A stretch of DNA of 64,000 nucleotides from Boseongicola aestuarii. Lineage in GTDB: Bacteria; Pseudomonadota; Alphaproteobacteria; Rhodobacterales; Rhodobacteraceae. Of this stretch, positions 27,986 to 36,816 are shown piece after piece (within the stretch, counting starts at the first letter, position 1; every line of letters begins with the position of its first letter). The stretch spans positions 171,872-235,871 of the forward strand of contig NZ_FXXQ01000006.1 in the NCBI RefSeq assembly GCF_900184815.1, given 5' to 3'. The position numbers were made by a program, and so were the translations under genes. The notes under the pieces are model-generated. The model did not search any database, was not told where the DNA came from, and saw only the letters and a program-made list of their open reading frames with translations.

Positions 27986-30717
27986 TGCGCCAAGGTCTTG
28001 CGAAACTGAGCGGTGCTTTGTGCCTCATTGCGCTTGCACAGCCGATCCATGCCGAGCGGTTGTCGCTGTCGTTTCTGCCGCCGGATTTGCCGCCCAGCAA
28101 TGTCTGCGACGCGGAACCGGAAGTGCGCGAAGACGACGAGCTGCAGGATGCGGATATCGAGGTTGTTCCGCCCGGCGATGTTGTGCTGGAAGACGAAGAA
28201 CGCGTGCGTTTCATCATTCGCGATATCGAGACCCTGAGCGCGGAGAACGCCGCCGAGTGGAGCGGGTATATCGAAGCTCTGATTGACTGGCGCGCCGAGA
28301 TCGATCCGGGGTTCACGGACATTGACGCGTCCTTCGCACGTGCGGAATTGCTGATAAAGGCGGGGCGTCGCGATCTTTTGAAAGCGCGCGGGACAATCGC
28401 GGCACTTGCGGAGCAATCGGGAGAGCTGAGTAATACGCAGAAGGTTACGCTTGCGCGTTACCTGCGCGCGGGTTTGGGCATTGAGAAAAAACCGGCCTTG
28501 GCGGATGCGTTGCTGGTAGAGGCCGGTTTTGAGGGAAGCTCGGGAGCGTTGCTGGCGCTTTTACGGCGTGCGATGGTCGGCGATCCGGTCGAGGGGTGGG
28601 ACCTTGGTCTGGAAGAGACAGCGACGTTGGCGTTTGGAGGCGTTGTCGGCCAGATGAACCGTGGCCTTTGCGGGCGGGCCGAAAGAATGGCGCGCGAGTA
28701 TCTGAACGGCGATATCCTGGAGCCGAACGAGGAGCTTGCCTATGCCTGGCGCGTATTCGCAGCCGACATGGGGGGCGCACGGGCGGCGTGGCGTGTCGTC
28801 GAGCATCACCTCAACGGGACGGCGCCGCGCAGCGATGACGCGACCCTGTTGCATTATCTGACTCTTGCGGTGGCGGGGGGCGTCGAGGTGTCCCCTTCTG
28901 ACGCAGCGTCCCTGCTGGATAGCGGAGCGACGACCAAGGCCGAGTTGCGCAAGGTGCTTGCGCGCTCAACTGAGGTCGGAAGCGGCGGCAGCCGCCACTC
29001 GGCTGCGCGGTACCTGGAACTTCAGGTCAACCCGATCGTTGACGGTTTTGCGGCAGAAAGCGATCTCAGCCGTTATCTCGAAGAAGCAATCGCGATTCCG
29101 GGAGCGCCGGGGTCATTTCACAGGCGACTGGCGCAGGAAGTCCTCGTGCGGCAGGGCCAGTGGGCGGGTGAGGCCAGGGCGCGCGCTTTGCTGGAGGAGG
29201 CCGTGCAGCGTGGCGACGTGGAGGCCAAGATGCATTTGGCGGACCTGCAAAGCCGGTATCGCGACGATCCCCGCGCATTGGGTGAGGCCGAGCAGTTGTT
29301 GCTGGATGCCGTGACGCGAGATGCGCATGCGCCGGCAATGCGCGCTTTGGATCATTTTTACCGGTGCAGGTTGCCGGACGCGCCGCACCTGTCAGAGGCG
29401 GAGTTCTGGTCAAGCCAGTACCGTGCAAGTGGGGCCGCCGCGGTTTCGGTTTCTCCCAGCGATGTTGCCAAGATGCACGCGCGACTTGAGCCGGATGCGG
29501 TCGCGAAACTGCAAAGCTTTGCGCTCCGCGATCATGCGGCATCAAAAGCGAACTTGCTGCAAATACTGCAGTCCGATCCTTTGGCCTCGGTTGAGGTTCT
29601 ACGCTATTGGGCCGGACGGGTTGCCAGCAGTGACAGTGCATTGGAGGAATTCGTCGATCAGGAATTCGAACTTGCGTCGACCGTGGGCGAGCGCGAGCGG
29701 GCGGTGTCATTGTTCCGTCGGGCCTATATGGATGTCGGTCAGTCGATCTCGCTTGATCTGGCCGTGACACTTGTTGAGCACGCCGGGCGAGATCCTGAAA
29801 CGGCAAAGGAAGTGCGTGGTCTGCTGGAGCGGTCTGCGCGCCGAGGGGAAGGTGCTGCGATCCGTCTGCTGCAACGCCTGACCGACGCTGATCCGCAAGT
29901 GATTTATGAAACCTATGCGACTGTGATTGAGCGCCGTGGGGACTTCCTTGGGCTGATGTTTGCCGCGCCTCATGTGTCGGACGACGTTTTTGCCGACTAC
30001 ATGGACCGCGCCGTGTCGGTCATGAACTGCGGCACCAAGGATGTTTCGGAATTGGCGGATGCCTATGCTGCACGGGGGATGACCGATGAGGCTGGGAGAT
30101 GGCTGCAGGTTGGTCTGGCGCTGGAGGGCGGAAACGTCCTTTCAAAGCTTGGACTAACGGACCGTCAGGGTGAGCTGTTCGATACCGGACTGCCGCAGTT
30201 TGTTGTCTCGGGCGACGATGCGTTTTCGCAGTTGCGCGCGGAGTATCTGGGGGTTTCCGATCCATTGAATTCCGCATTCGATGCATCCGCCGCTGCCGGG
30301 CAATTAGTTCAGCACCTGCAGGGAGCCGAACCCGAAGTGCGGCGCTGGGCCCTGACGCAAGTGGCGGTCGCGGATGTTCGCGTGCGACGCGCCGTTTCAG
30401 CGTCGATCGATCTGGTGGAAGTCTTTGAAAAAGCCGCAGAAGAAGGCGACGTGAGAGCGCAGTACGAACTGGGCATGTATCTCCGCCACGAAGCGGAAGC
30501 GCCGCAAGATTTGACGACTTCGGCGGATTGGCTATTGAAAGCCGCAGAGGCGGGGCGTGCGGATGCGATGGCGGAATATGGCTTTGCGCTTGGGTTCGGG
30601 CTTGGGATCCAACGGGATGTGAAGCTGGCGTTGATCTGGCTGCAAAAGGCGCAAGGCCTAGGGAACCAGCGGGCGCGTGAATTGGCGCGAATGCTGCGGG
30701 CCCTGGATGTGGAATGA
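27982..30717 (+). CDS. algK: AlgK-like TPR/Sel1 repeat protein
   Basis: A large helical repeat protein of 911 residues, twice the length of Pseudomonas AlgK. ATG at 27982 overlaps the algX stop (ATGA) and opens a signal peptide (LSGALCLIALAQPIHA). Sel1/TPR repeats are clearest at the C-terminus (AAEEGDVRAQYELGMYL, AAEAGRADAMAEYGFALGFG, LQKAQGLGNQRARELA) and more degenerate in the middle. AlgK normally assembles the outer-membrane secretin-like porin AlgE. No Cys lipobox is obvious after the signal, and no algE is present in the operon. It overlaps the next gene by four bases. Confidence 0.75.
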   Translation: MMRQGLAKLSGALCLIALAQPIHAERLSLSFLPPDLPPSNVCDAEPEVREDDELQDADIEVVPPGDVVLEDEERVRFIIRDIETLSAENAAEWSGYIEALIDWRAEIDPGFTDIDASFARAELLIKAGRRDLLKARGTIAALAEQSGELSNTQKVTLARYLRAGLGIEKKPALADALLVEAGFEGSSGALLALLRRAMVGDPVEGWDLGLEETATLAFGGVVGQMNRGLCGRAERMAREYLNGDILEPNEELAYAWRVFAADMGGARAAWRVVEHHLNGTAPRSDDATLLHYLTLAVAGGVEVSPSDAASLLDSGATTKAELRKVLARSTEVGSGGSRHSAARYLELQVNPIVDGFAAESDLSRYLEEAIAIPGAPGSFHRRLAQEVLVRQGQWAGEARARALLEEAVQRGDVEAKMHLADLQSRYRDDPRALGEAEQLLLDAVTRDAHAPAMRALDHFYRCRLPDAPHLSEAEFWSSQYRASGAAAVSVSPSDVAKMHARLEPDAVAKLQSFALRDHAASKANLLQILQSDPLASVEVLRYWAGRVASSDSALEEFVDQEFELASTVGERERAVSLFRRAYMDVGQSISLDLAVTLVEHAGRDPETAKEVRGLLERSARRGEGAAIRLLQRLTDADPQVIYETYATVIERRGDFLGLMFAAPHVSDDVFADYMDRAVSVMNCGTKDVSELADAYAARGMTDEAGRWLQVGLALEGGNVLSKLGLTDRQGELFDTGLPQFVVSGDDAFSQLRAEYLGVSDPLNSAFDASAAAGQLVQHLQGAEPEVRRWALTQVAVADVRVRRAVSASIDLVEVFEKAAEEGDVRAQYELGMYLRHEAEAPQDLTTSADWLLKAAEAGRADAMAEYGFALGFGLGIQRDVKLALIWLQKAQGLGNQRARELARMLRALDVE

Positions 30718-31754
30718 TGGTAGGGTCGAGACTTAAGGAGCTGCAATTAAGCGTATTTTCGGCGGCGATGATCTTCTCGGGAAGTAACGCTGTCTGGGCG
30801 AGTGGCGAGGAGATTTGTGATGCGGCACCGCCAGCGGTGGTTTCGCTCAACTATCAGAGCCGTTATGCGGACTCCGATGACGCGCGGGCTGAGATAGACC
30901 CTGAACGCGAGGCGGAAGTTCTATCTGCTTTGAAGCCCTTGGACGCCTTTGTTGATGCTTTGGCTTTTGCAACAAGCGGGCTTTACGAGGGGTCGGCGAA
31001 GGCGCGGGAAGCGCGGGCGGCCTGTCTGGTAGATCAACTGGGGGCATGGGCTGCGGCAGATGCCCTTTCGGACTTGTCGACGGTGACGGCAAAACTGACG
31101 ATCGGGTCGCGGTATTCCGCGTTCTCGATGGTCTTGTGGCAGACGTTGCCCTATGCGCCGGATCATCCCGAACGTGCTAACATTCTGAAATGGTTGGAAA
31201 AGCGGCTGGACGAACAGGTGCTGTTCTGGGCGGATGCGCCGAGTGGCGCGCGCGAGGGGAATTTGCGGGCCTGGGCGGCGCTGGCGGCGGCCTCTTTGGC
31301 GGAGCAAACCAACCGGCGCGACTTGCGGGACTGGGCGGAAGCGTCGATTCGCGAGGTAATGTGCACGGCGGAAGCTGATGGAAGTTTGCCGCAAGAGATG
31401 TCACGGGGGCGATTTGCCTTGCATTATCAGTTACATGCAATCGCTCCTTTGGTCACTTCCGCAGTGTTTCTGGAGCGACAGGGAGTGCGGGCGACCGAAA
31501 TATGTAACGCAGCGTTGCACCGGATTGTGCATTTCGCGATGTCGGATCTGGCGGATGGGTCCAAGACGGCTGCAAAGACTGGCGAGGCGCAAAGCCTTTT
31601 CGATGGAACCGACCATCTGACGTCGTTTCAACTGGCGTGGATTGAGCAGTATTTGCTGTTGAAACGCACCGAAACGCTGGAGGCGACGGCCGAGGCGCTG
31701 CGGCCGTTGATCTATACGAAACTGGGTGGCAACCAGACCGATATCTGGAAGTAG
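30714..31754 (+). CDS. AlgL-like alginate-lyase fold protein with altered active site
   Basis: An exported all-helical protein of 346 residues. The segment DGSLPQEMSRGRFALHY (222-238) aligns by eye with the PL5 alginate lyase motif that supplies active-site Arg and Tyr, and the toroid helices around it fit AlgL. The other active-site motif, NNHSYW in AlgL, reads GNLRAW here (182-187), so the catalytic His and Tyr are missing. It is the last gene of the operon. A non-catalytic AlgL-like chaperone or binding protein is likelier than an active lyase. GATGATG gives two adjacent candidate starts. Confidence 0.7.
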   Translation: MMVGSRLKELQLSVFSAAMIFSGSNAVWASGEEICDAAPPAVVSLNYQSRYADSDDARAEIDPEREAEVLSALKPLDAFVDALAFATSGLYEGSAKAREARAACLVDQLGAWAAADALSDLSTVTAKLTIGSRYSAFSMVLWQTLPYAPDHPERANILKWLEKRLDEQVLFWADAPSGAREGNLRAWAALAAASLAEQTNRRDLRDWAEASIREVMCTAEADGSLPQEMSRGRFALHYQLHAIAPLVTSAVFLERQGVRATEICNAALHRIVHFAMSDLADGSKTAAKTGEAQSLFDGTDHLTSFQLAWIEQYLLLKRTETLEATAEALRPLIYTKLGGNQTDIWK

Positions 31755-31864
31755 TCTGATCGGTTGGCGCTTTGCGGGTGTGGTGTCGAACACCGCATCG
31801 GCATCACCGTTTAAGACGTTCTGTTAACATTCTAATATACATAGAAAAAGCGGTGTCAGTGCAG

Positions 31865-31897
31865 CGTCGGTATCACGTCGGTATCACGTCGGTGCGA
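31865..31897 (+). repeat. three 11-base tandem repeats
   Basis: CGTCGGTATCA occurs twice in a row and a third, partly changed copy (CGTCGGTGCGA) follows, in the gap between the convergent algL-like and SDR genes. No clear hairpin with a T run is present in this gap. Confidence 0.8.
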
Positions 31898-31975
31898 CCG
31901 TGCGGAGGGGTAACAAAATTGGCCGATTAACGTGGTGTTCGGTTAAGTTTCGTTAAGTCTGGGTTAATTTTCCGG

Positions 31976-32728
31976 CTAGTAGGTGGCGCGCCCCCCCGAG
32001 AGGTCGAAGACGCCTGCGGTCGTGAAGGAGTTCTCGTCGCTGGCGAGCCAGACGATCATCGATGCGGCTTCTTCGACTTCGAGGAAGCGCGCGCGGGGGA
32101 TCTTGGACAGCATATAGGCGATGTGCTCGTCGCTCATCTGGTCGAAAATGGGTGTGCGGGCGGCGGCAGGCGTGACGCAGTTCACCGCGATGTTTTGACC
32201 GGCAAGTTCCTTGCCGAGGGATTTCGTGAAACCGATGACGCCGGCTTTGGACGCGGAATAAGCGGAGGCGTTTGGGTTGCCTTCTTTTCCGGCCACCGAG
32301 GCGATGTTCACGATGCGGCCATAGTTGCGGGCGCGCATTCCGGGAATGACAGCTTTGTTGACATGAAAGGTGCCGTTCAGGTTCACCGCGCAAATCTGGG
32401 CGAAGGTGGCGACGTCGTAGTCCTCGACCGTGGCGTTGGGGCCTGCGAGACCGGCGCTGTTTACAACGATATCGACCGGGCCAAGCGAGGATTCGGTTTC
32501 GGCAAGCGCGGACTGGACCGAGCCCCAGTCGGAAATATCGGCGGTGATTGCGGCGGCATTGTCGCCGACGTTGAAGCCTGCGACGGTTCCGGAGTTGCGC
32601 TCGGCGTTCATGTCCCAACTGGCGACACGCGCACCAGAAGCCAGAAGTCGGGCCGTGACGGCCAGGCCGATGCCTTGCGCGCCGCCGGTGACGACGGCGG
32701 TTTTGCCGGAAAGATCGTAGGTGTTCAT
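31976..32728 (-). CDS. SDR-family NAD(P)-dependent oxidoreductase
   Basis: Classical short-chain dehydrogenase of 250 residues. The cofactor motif TGGAQGIGLAV is near residue 14, followed by NSAGLAG, the catalytic Ser in NIASVAG, and YSASK with the catalytic Tyr and Lys. The Asp in SWDMNAER after the second strand suggests preference for NAD. It resembles sugar/polyol or 3-oxoacyl-type dehydrogenases; the substrate cannot be told. It converges on the polysaccharide operon and has no close partner. Confidence 0.9.
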   Translation of the reverse strand: MNTYDLSGKTAVVTGGAQGIGLAVTARLLASGARVASWDMNAERNSGTVAGFNVGDNAAAITADISDWGSVQSALAETESSLGPVDIVVNSAGLAGPNATVEDYDVATFAQICAVNLNGTFHVNKAVIPGMRARNYGRIVNIASVAGKEGNPNASAYSASKAGVIGFTKSLGKELAGQNIAVNCVTPAAARTPIFDQMSDEHIAYMLSKIPRARFLEVEEAASMIVWLASDENSFTTAGVFDLSGGRATY

Positions 32729-32799
32729 GATGACGCGTCCTCTAAACCTGTTGATAACGGTTTAGCGGTAGCGGTGTCCCGTGAAAAGGGATTGCTGCG

Positions 32800-32967
32800 T
32801 CAGGAGCGGTTTGCTTTGTCCGCTTTCACGTCGCGCTGGCCTTGTGGCTTGGCGAGATGCGCGATCAGAGACGTATTCTTGATGTGAAGAAACAGCGTGG
32901 CGCCGCGCAGAATGCTGGGTGCGCTGGTGTGTGCGGCGGGTCGACGAAAAGCAATGACATTGTTCAT
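32800..32967 (-). CDS. small hypothetical protein
   Basis: A 55-residue basic protein starting MNNVIAFRRPAAHTSAPS. ATG at 32967 has AGGA about ten bases upstream. The MNNVIAF start resembles short roseobacter proteins of unknown role. It lies alone between the SDR and AEC genes, about 70 bases from the SDR start. The evidence is start, ribosome-binding site and composition only. Confidence 0.45.
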   Translation of the reverse strand: MNNVIAFRRPAAHTSAPSILRGATLFLHIKNTSLIAHLAKPQGQRDVKADKANRS

Positions 32968-33076
32968 AGAACGATTCCTGTTTCTTCGACGAAAAAGAGA
33001 CCCCGACTTTGTGACCGCGCTGGGGCACAAATAAGGAAATTACAGGGTTAATGTTTAAGAAGTATGAACAGACTCT

Positions 33077-34006
33077 TTACGGAAGCAGCAAAAGCCAGAG
33101 CCAGACCGTGATGATCGAGGCAGCTGTGCCGACAAGCACCGAGGTCGCCGCGACGCGGCGTGCGCTGCCGTAGAGATTGGCGAAGATATAGGTGTTCACG
33201 CCGGGCGCCATTGAAGCGGTCAGGACCGCGGATCTGAGCGCGTCGCGGTCGAGTTGGTAGAGGGTTGCGAGGGTGAAGGTGATCGTCGGGTGAAGCACCA
33301 GAGAGATCACGCAAACCATTGCGATTGTTTTGGAATCACCCTCGGGTTTATAGCGCACAAGAACGCCGCCAAGGCCGAAGAGGGCTGCTGGAAGGGCGGC
33401 GACGACCATCATGTCGACGGCATCGGTGAAAACGCCGGGCAAGGGTAGTCCACTCACGTTCACCGCAAGGCCAAGGGCGATGCCGATCACCAACGCATTG
33501 CGGAACATCGAGCGCAGGATTTTCCGGACAAGTGTTGCGGGATTGCGGGTGTCTGCCCGCGCGATTTCCATCGCGGTAACGCCGAGCATGTAACAAAACG
33601 GCGCGTGGACCGCCACGATGGCATAGTTGGCGGCCAGCGCGTCGACGCCGTATGCGCGTTCGGTGATGGGCAGGCCAAGCAGGACCGAGTTGGAAAAGAG
33701 GCAGACAAAGCCGATGGCGACGGCATCGGACCAGCTTCGCTTGAAGATCAGGCGCGCGCCGAGCAGGCCGGCGGTAAATCCGAGGGTTGCGCCGGTATAA
33801 AACGAGATCAGCAGGGCCGGGTCGAACTGCGCGGATAGGTCGAGGGTCGAGATGGCGCGGAACAACAGGCAGGGGATGGCGTAGTTCTGGGTGAACTTCA
33901 TCAGGCCTTCGACGCCCGTGTCCGGGAACCAGCCTTTCCAGACGGCGAAATAGCCGAAGCCGATGACCAGGAAGACCGGGAGGATGACGTCGAGGAGGGC
34001 TTGCAC
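33077..34006 (-). CDS. AEC-family transporter
   Basis: Auxin-efflux-carrier/MdcF-type membrane protein of 309 residues with about ten helices in two five-helix halves. Family traits include the opening VILPVFLVIGFGYFAVWKGW, the unwound-helix segment NYAIPCLLFRAIS and the C-terminal ASMAPGVNTYIFANLYG. Such carriers move organic anions such as malonate or malate. GTG at 34006 is the start, four bases after the MBL gene stop, so it ends the tmk-to-MBL gene string. Confidence 0.88.
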   Translation of the reverse strand: MQALLDVILPVFLVIGFGYFAVWKGWFPDTGVEGLMKFTQNYAIPCLLFRAISTLDLSAQFDPALLISFYTGATLGFTAGLLGARLIFKRSWSDAVAIGFVCLFSNSVLLGLPITERAYGVDALAANYAIVAVHAPFCYMLGVTAMEIARADTRNPATLVRKILRSMFRNALVIGIALGLAVNVSGLPLPGVFTDAVDMMVVAALPAALFGLGGVLVRYKPEGDSKTIAMVCVISLVLHPTITFTLATLYQLDRDALRSAVLTASMAPGVNTYIFANLYGSARRVAATSVLVGTAASIITVWLWLLLLP

Positions 34007-34010
34007 CGGT

Positions 34011-34808
34011 TCAGTCGTCCAGTTCGATTTTCATGCCGTCAAAGGCGGGGGTGATGTGATCGGGGGTCTCGGCCTTGAGCGTGTCGTAGTCGAGGTCGAT
34101 GTGCATATTGGTCAGGACGGCTTGTTTTGGTTTGACCTGTTCGATCCATTCAAGGGCACGTTCGAGGTGAGCGTGGGTCGGGTGCGGTGTGCGTCTGAGG
34201 GCGTCGACGATCCAGAGGTCGAGGTTTTGGAGGTGCGTCCATGCATTTTCCGGAATCGTAGCAACATCAGGGAGATATACGGCGTTCTTAATTCGGAAAC
34301 CTAGAGCGTCAATTGAGCCGTGATCGACCTCGAAGGGGGTAAAGGTGATGTCTCCGCCCGCGCCCGGTATCGTAACGTCGCCGTCGATTGTGAACATGTC
34401 GAGGATCGGGGGGTATGACGAGTTCGCCGGTTGAGTGAAGGCATATCCGAAGCTGCCGTAGAGGCGTTCTTGCGTGGGGCCGTCGGCCCAGACGGGGACG
34501 CGGTTCTTCTGGTTGAAGACGATCATGCGCAGATCGTCGATGCCGTGGACGTGGTCGGCGTGCCCGTGGGTGTAAAGGACCGCATCAAGCGTGCCGACGC
34601 CTTCAGACAGGAGTTGCTGGCGCATGTCGGGGGAGGTGTCGATCAGGACGCGGGTCGTACCGTCTTCGGTCGTGCGTTCGACGAGGAGCGAGCAGCGGGT
34701 GCGGCGATTTTTCGGGTTGGTTGGATCGCAGTCACCCCAGAGGCCGCCGAGGCGGGGGACGCCGCCGGAGGAACCGCAGCCGAGGATCGTGAAGGTTAGC
34801 TTTGCCAT
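34011..34808 (-). CDS. MBL-fold metallo-hydrolase (PhnP-like)
   Basis: A 265-residue metallo-beta-lactamase-fold enzyme, related to the cyclic phosphodiesterase PhnP. The metal site is YTHGHADHVHGIDDLR; the opening FTILGCGSSGGVPRLGG and the CDPTNPKNRRTRCS loop are typical of this subgroup. ATG at 34808 lies inside the end of tatD (13-base overlap). The same gene order after holB and tatD recurs in roseobacters, so a nucleic-acid or nucleotide housekeeping role is plausible. Confidence 0.88.
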   Translation of the reverse strand: MAKLTFTILGCGSSGGVPRLGGLWGDCDPTNPKNRRTRCSLLVERTTEDGTTRVLIDTSPDMRQQLLSEGVGTLDAVLYTHGHADHVHGIDDLRMIVFNQKNRVPVWADGPTQERLYGSFGYAFTQPANSSYPPILDMFTIDGDVTIPGAGGDITFTPFEVDHGSIDALGFRIKNAVYLPDVATIPENAWTHLQNLDLWIVDALRRTPHPTHAHLERALEWIEQVKPKQAVLTNMHIDLDYDTLKAETPDHITPAFDGMKIELDD

Positions 34809-35605
34809 TGTGCGGCTTTCCAGAACAAGCGGTCGAAGTTGGCTTCGCTTTGGGCCGCGAAGTCTTTGTAATCCATGCCGAAAACCTGCGCACCGATGCC
34901 GGCAGTGTCGGCGACATAGCTGGGTTCGTTGCGTTTGCCCCGGTTTGGGGGCGGCGCGAGGTAAGGGGCGTCGGTTTCCACGAGTATGCGGTTTGTTGGG
35001 GCAGTCGCGAAGATGTCGCGCAGCTCCTGGCTTTTCGGGAAGGCGGCGATGCCGGACATGGAGAGCGTGAAGTCGAGGGCGAGAGCGGCGCGCGCGAGGG
35101 CGGCGGAGGACGAAAAGCAGTGCATGACGCAAGTGTAAGCGCCTTTGGCGTGCTCGTCGGTGAGGATCGCGGCCATGTCGTCGTCGGCGTCGCGGGCGTG
35201 GATGATGAGGGGGAGGCCGGTTTGGCGGGCGGCCTCAATGTGGATGCGCAGTGAGTGTTGTTGGAGGTCTGCGCTTTCGGCGGTGTAGTGATAGTCGAGG
35301 CCGGTTTCGCCGATACCGACGCACTTGGGGTGTGCGGCGACTTCCAGGAGGTCTTCGAGCGTTACCATGGGTTCGGAGGCCACGGACATGGGGTGGGTGC
35401 CGGCGGCGAAGAAGATCTCGTCATGGGTCTCGGCGAGGGATTGCACAGGGGCGAGGGCGCTCAGTTTGGTGCAGATCGTGACGCAGCGGTGTACTCCGCG
35501 CGCGTGGGCGCGCGTGAGGAGCTCGTCGATTTCGCCGTCGAATTGCGGGAAATCGAGGTGGCAATGGCTGTCGGTCAGCGCAATTTCGGGGCCGGGTTCG
35601 GACAT
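34796..35605 (-). CDS. tatD: TatD-family metal-dependent DNase
   Basis: A TIM-barrel hydrolase of 269 residues. Metal ligands are visible in TDSHCHLDF, the glutamate of GIGETGLDYHY, PLIIHARDAD, MHCFSSS and VETDAPYLAP, in the standard order. It acts on DNA 3' ends and possibly D-aminoacyl-tRNA. ATG at 35605 begins the conserved region. It sits 31 bases after holB in the tmk-holB-tatD block. Confidence 0.92.
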   Translation of the reverse strand: MSEPGPEIALTDSHCHLDFPQFDGEIDELLTRAHARGVHRCVTICTKLSALAPVQSLAETHDEIFFAAGTHPMSVASEPMVTLEDLLEVAAHPKCVGIGETGLDYHYTAESADLQQHSLRIHIEAARQTGLPLIIHARDADDDMAAILTDEHAKGAYTCVMHCFSSSAALARAALALDFTLSMSGIAAFPKSQELRDIFATAPTNRILVETDAPYLAPPPNRGKRNEPSYVADTAGIGAQVFGMDYKDFAAQSEANFDRLFWKAAQWQS

Positions 35606-35636
35606 GGGTTTCGTATCGGCGCTTTGGGGGGGCGGG

Positions 35637-36752
35637 TCAAGGACGGGACGCGGTCTCGTTGATCTTGAGGAAGGCATCCAGAACGAGGCTTTGGGCATCG
35701 ACGTTGACGGCGCGGCCGTGGCCGATGCGTTGGGAGAGGTCTTGTTGGAGGGCCGCCCATTTCTGGGCGGACTTCGGATCGGGGGCGAGGCGTTTGAGGA
35801 TGTCGGGCTCGTCGGGTGTGGCGGACTCGGGGGCAAGGCCGGTGCCCGCGCGGGCCGTGCGTGAAAGCGCGAGGTCGAGGAGGTTCAGGGCGACGGCGAG
35901 GCGGTCGTCCTTGCCGCGTTGGGTGATGTGCTCGGCGAACGCCTGAGTGCGGGGGCGGTCAAGGTTGGGGCAGGTGGCGAGAAGGGCGAGGATTTCGCCG
36001 TAGAGTGCGGGGCCGTTCTGGGTGGCGAGGCGGATGGCTTCGCCGACCGAGCCGCCCGCGAGGGGAGCGAGGGCCGGGTCCGGGTCTGGGTGGCCTGCCT
36101 GGGCGAGGGCCTGGGCCAGCGCGTCGGTCTGCAGGGCGGGCAGGCGCAATTCGCGGCAGCGCGAGCGGATGGTCGGAAGCAGGCGCGCGGGCGCGTGGCT
36201 GACAAGGAGAAGAACGGCATTCTTCGGTGGTTCTTCGAGGACTTTCAGCAGTGCGTTGGCGGCTGATGGGTTCATGTCGTCAATACTGTCGACGATGACG
36301 ACGCGGCGGCCTCCGTCGGTGGACGAGAGGCCGAAGAAGGCACCGAGTTTTCTGACTTCGTCCACGGTGATCTGGCCCTTGAGGCGTTTCTTGTCTTTGT
36401 CCCAGACGCGGCGAATGAGTAGGAGGCCGGGTTCAGACAAAGCGGCCATGCGGCGGGCGACCGGGTGGTCGGCCGCGATGTCGAGTGACGTGGGTTTGGG
36501 GGTGTCGCCGAACAGACCGGCGTCGTCCGTTTCGGGTGGGGTCGCGATGAGGAAGCGCGCAAGGGACCACGCAAGAGTGGCTTTGCCAACGCCTTTTGGG
36601 CCGGTGATCAGCCAGGCGTGGTGCATCCGGGTGCCTGTGACCGCTTCAAGGAGTTGCGCTTTGGCGTCGTCATGGCCGTAGACCTGGGCCGTTTCGCGGG
36701 GATGTGGTGCGCCATCGGCACGGTCTGCTTCCGGGAGGTCGTCTTCGGTCAT
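35637..36752 (-). CDS. holB: DNA polymerase III delta-prime subunit
   Basis: Clamp-loader subunit of 371 residues, cytoplasmic. The AAA+ core shows a Walker A LITGPKGVGKATLAWSLA near residue 48 and the SRC arginine motif in TIRSRCRELRLP, preceded by EEPPKNAVLLLVSH. It works with DnaX and HolA to load the sliding clamp. A GC-rich hairpin lies ten bases upstream of its ATG. The location after tmk is the usual bacterial order. Confidence 0.93.
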   Translation of the reverse strand: MTEDDLPEADRADGAPHPRETAQVYGHDDAKAQLLEAVTGTRMHHAWLITGPKGVGKATLAWSLARFLIATPPETDDAGLFGDTPKPTSLDIAADHPVARRMAALSEPGLLLIRRVWDKDKKRLKGQITVDEVRKLGAFFGLSSTDGGRRVVIVDSIDDMNPSAANALLKVLEEPPKNAVLLLVSHAPARLLPTIRSRCRELRLPALQTDALAQALAQAGHPDPDPALAPLAGGSVGEAIRLATQNGPALYGEILALLATCPNLDRPRTQAFAEHITQRGKDDRLAVALNLLDLALSRTARAGTGLAPESATPDEPDILKRLAPDPKSAQKWAALQQDLSQRIGHGRAVNVDAQSLVLDAFLKINETASRP

Positions 36753-36761
36753 GTTTTATCG

Positions 36762-36779
36762 GGCCCACATGCGTGGGCC
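36762..36779 (-). other. hairpin upstream of holB
   Basis: GGCCCAC / GTGGGCC, a perfect 7-base stem with ATGC loop in the 64-base tmk-holB gap. On the minus strand it is followed by CGATAAAA, so it may be a weak terminator of tmk or an mRNA processing site. Confidence 0.45.
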
Positions 36780-36816
36780 GTTCTTGGATATTTATGCCAA
36801 AAAGAAAGTGTGCGGG

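Noticed and set aside
28561..31394. Several minus-strand frames over algK and the algL-like gene
   Set aside because: High-GC shadow frames with Pro/Arg-rich composition, opposite well-supported genes with signal peptides.
31865..31897. Possible terminator after the polysaccharide operon
   Set aside because: The repeats are direct, not inverted, and no T run follows.
35251..36681. Plus-strand frames over tatD and holB
   Set aside because: Complementary shadows; the minus strand carries the recognised motifs.
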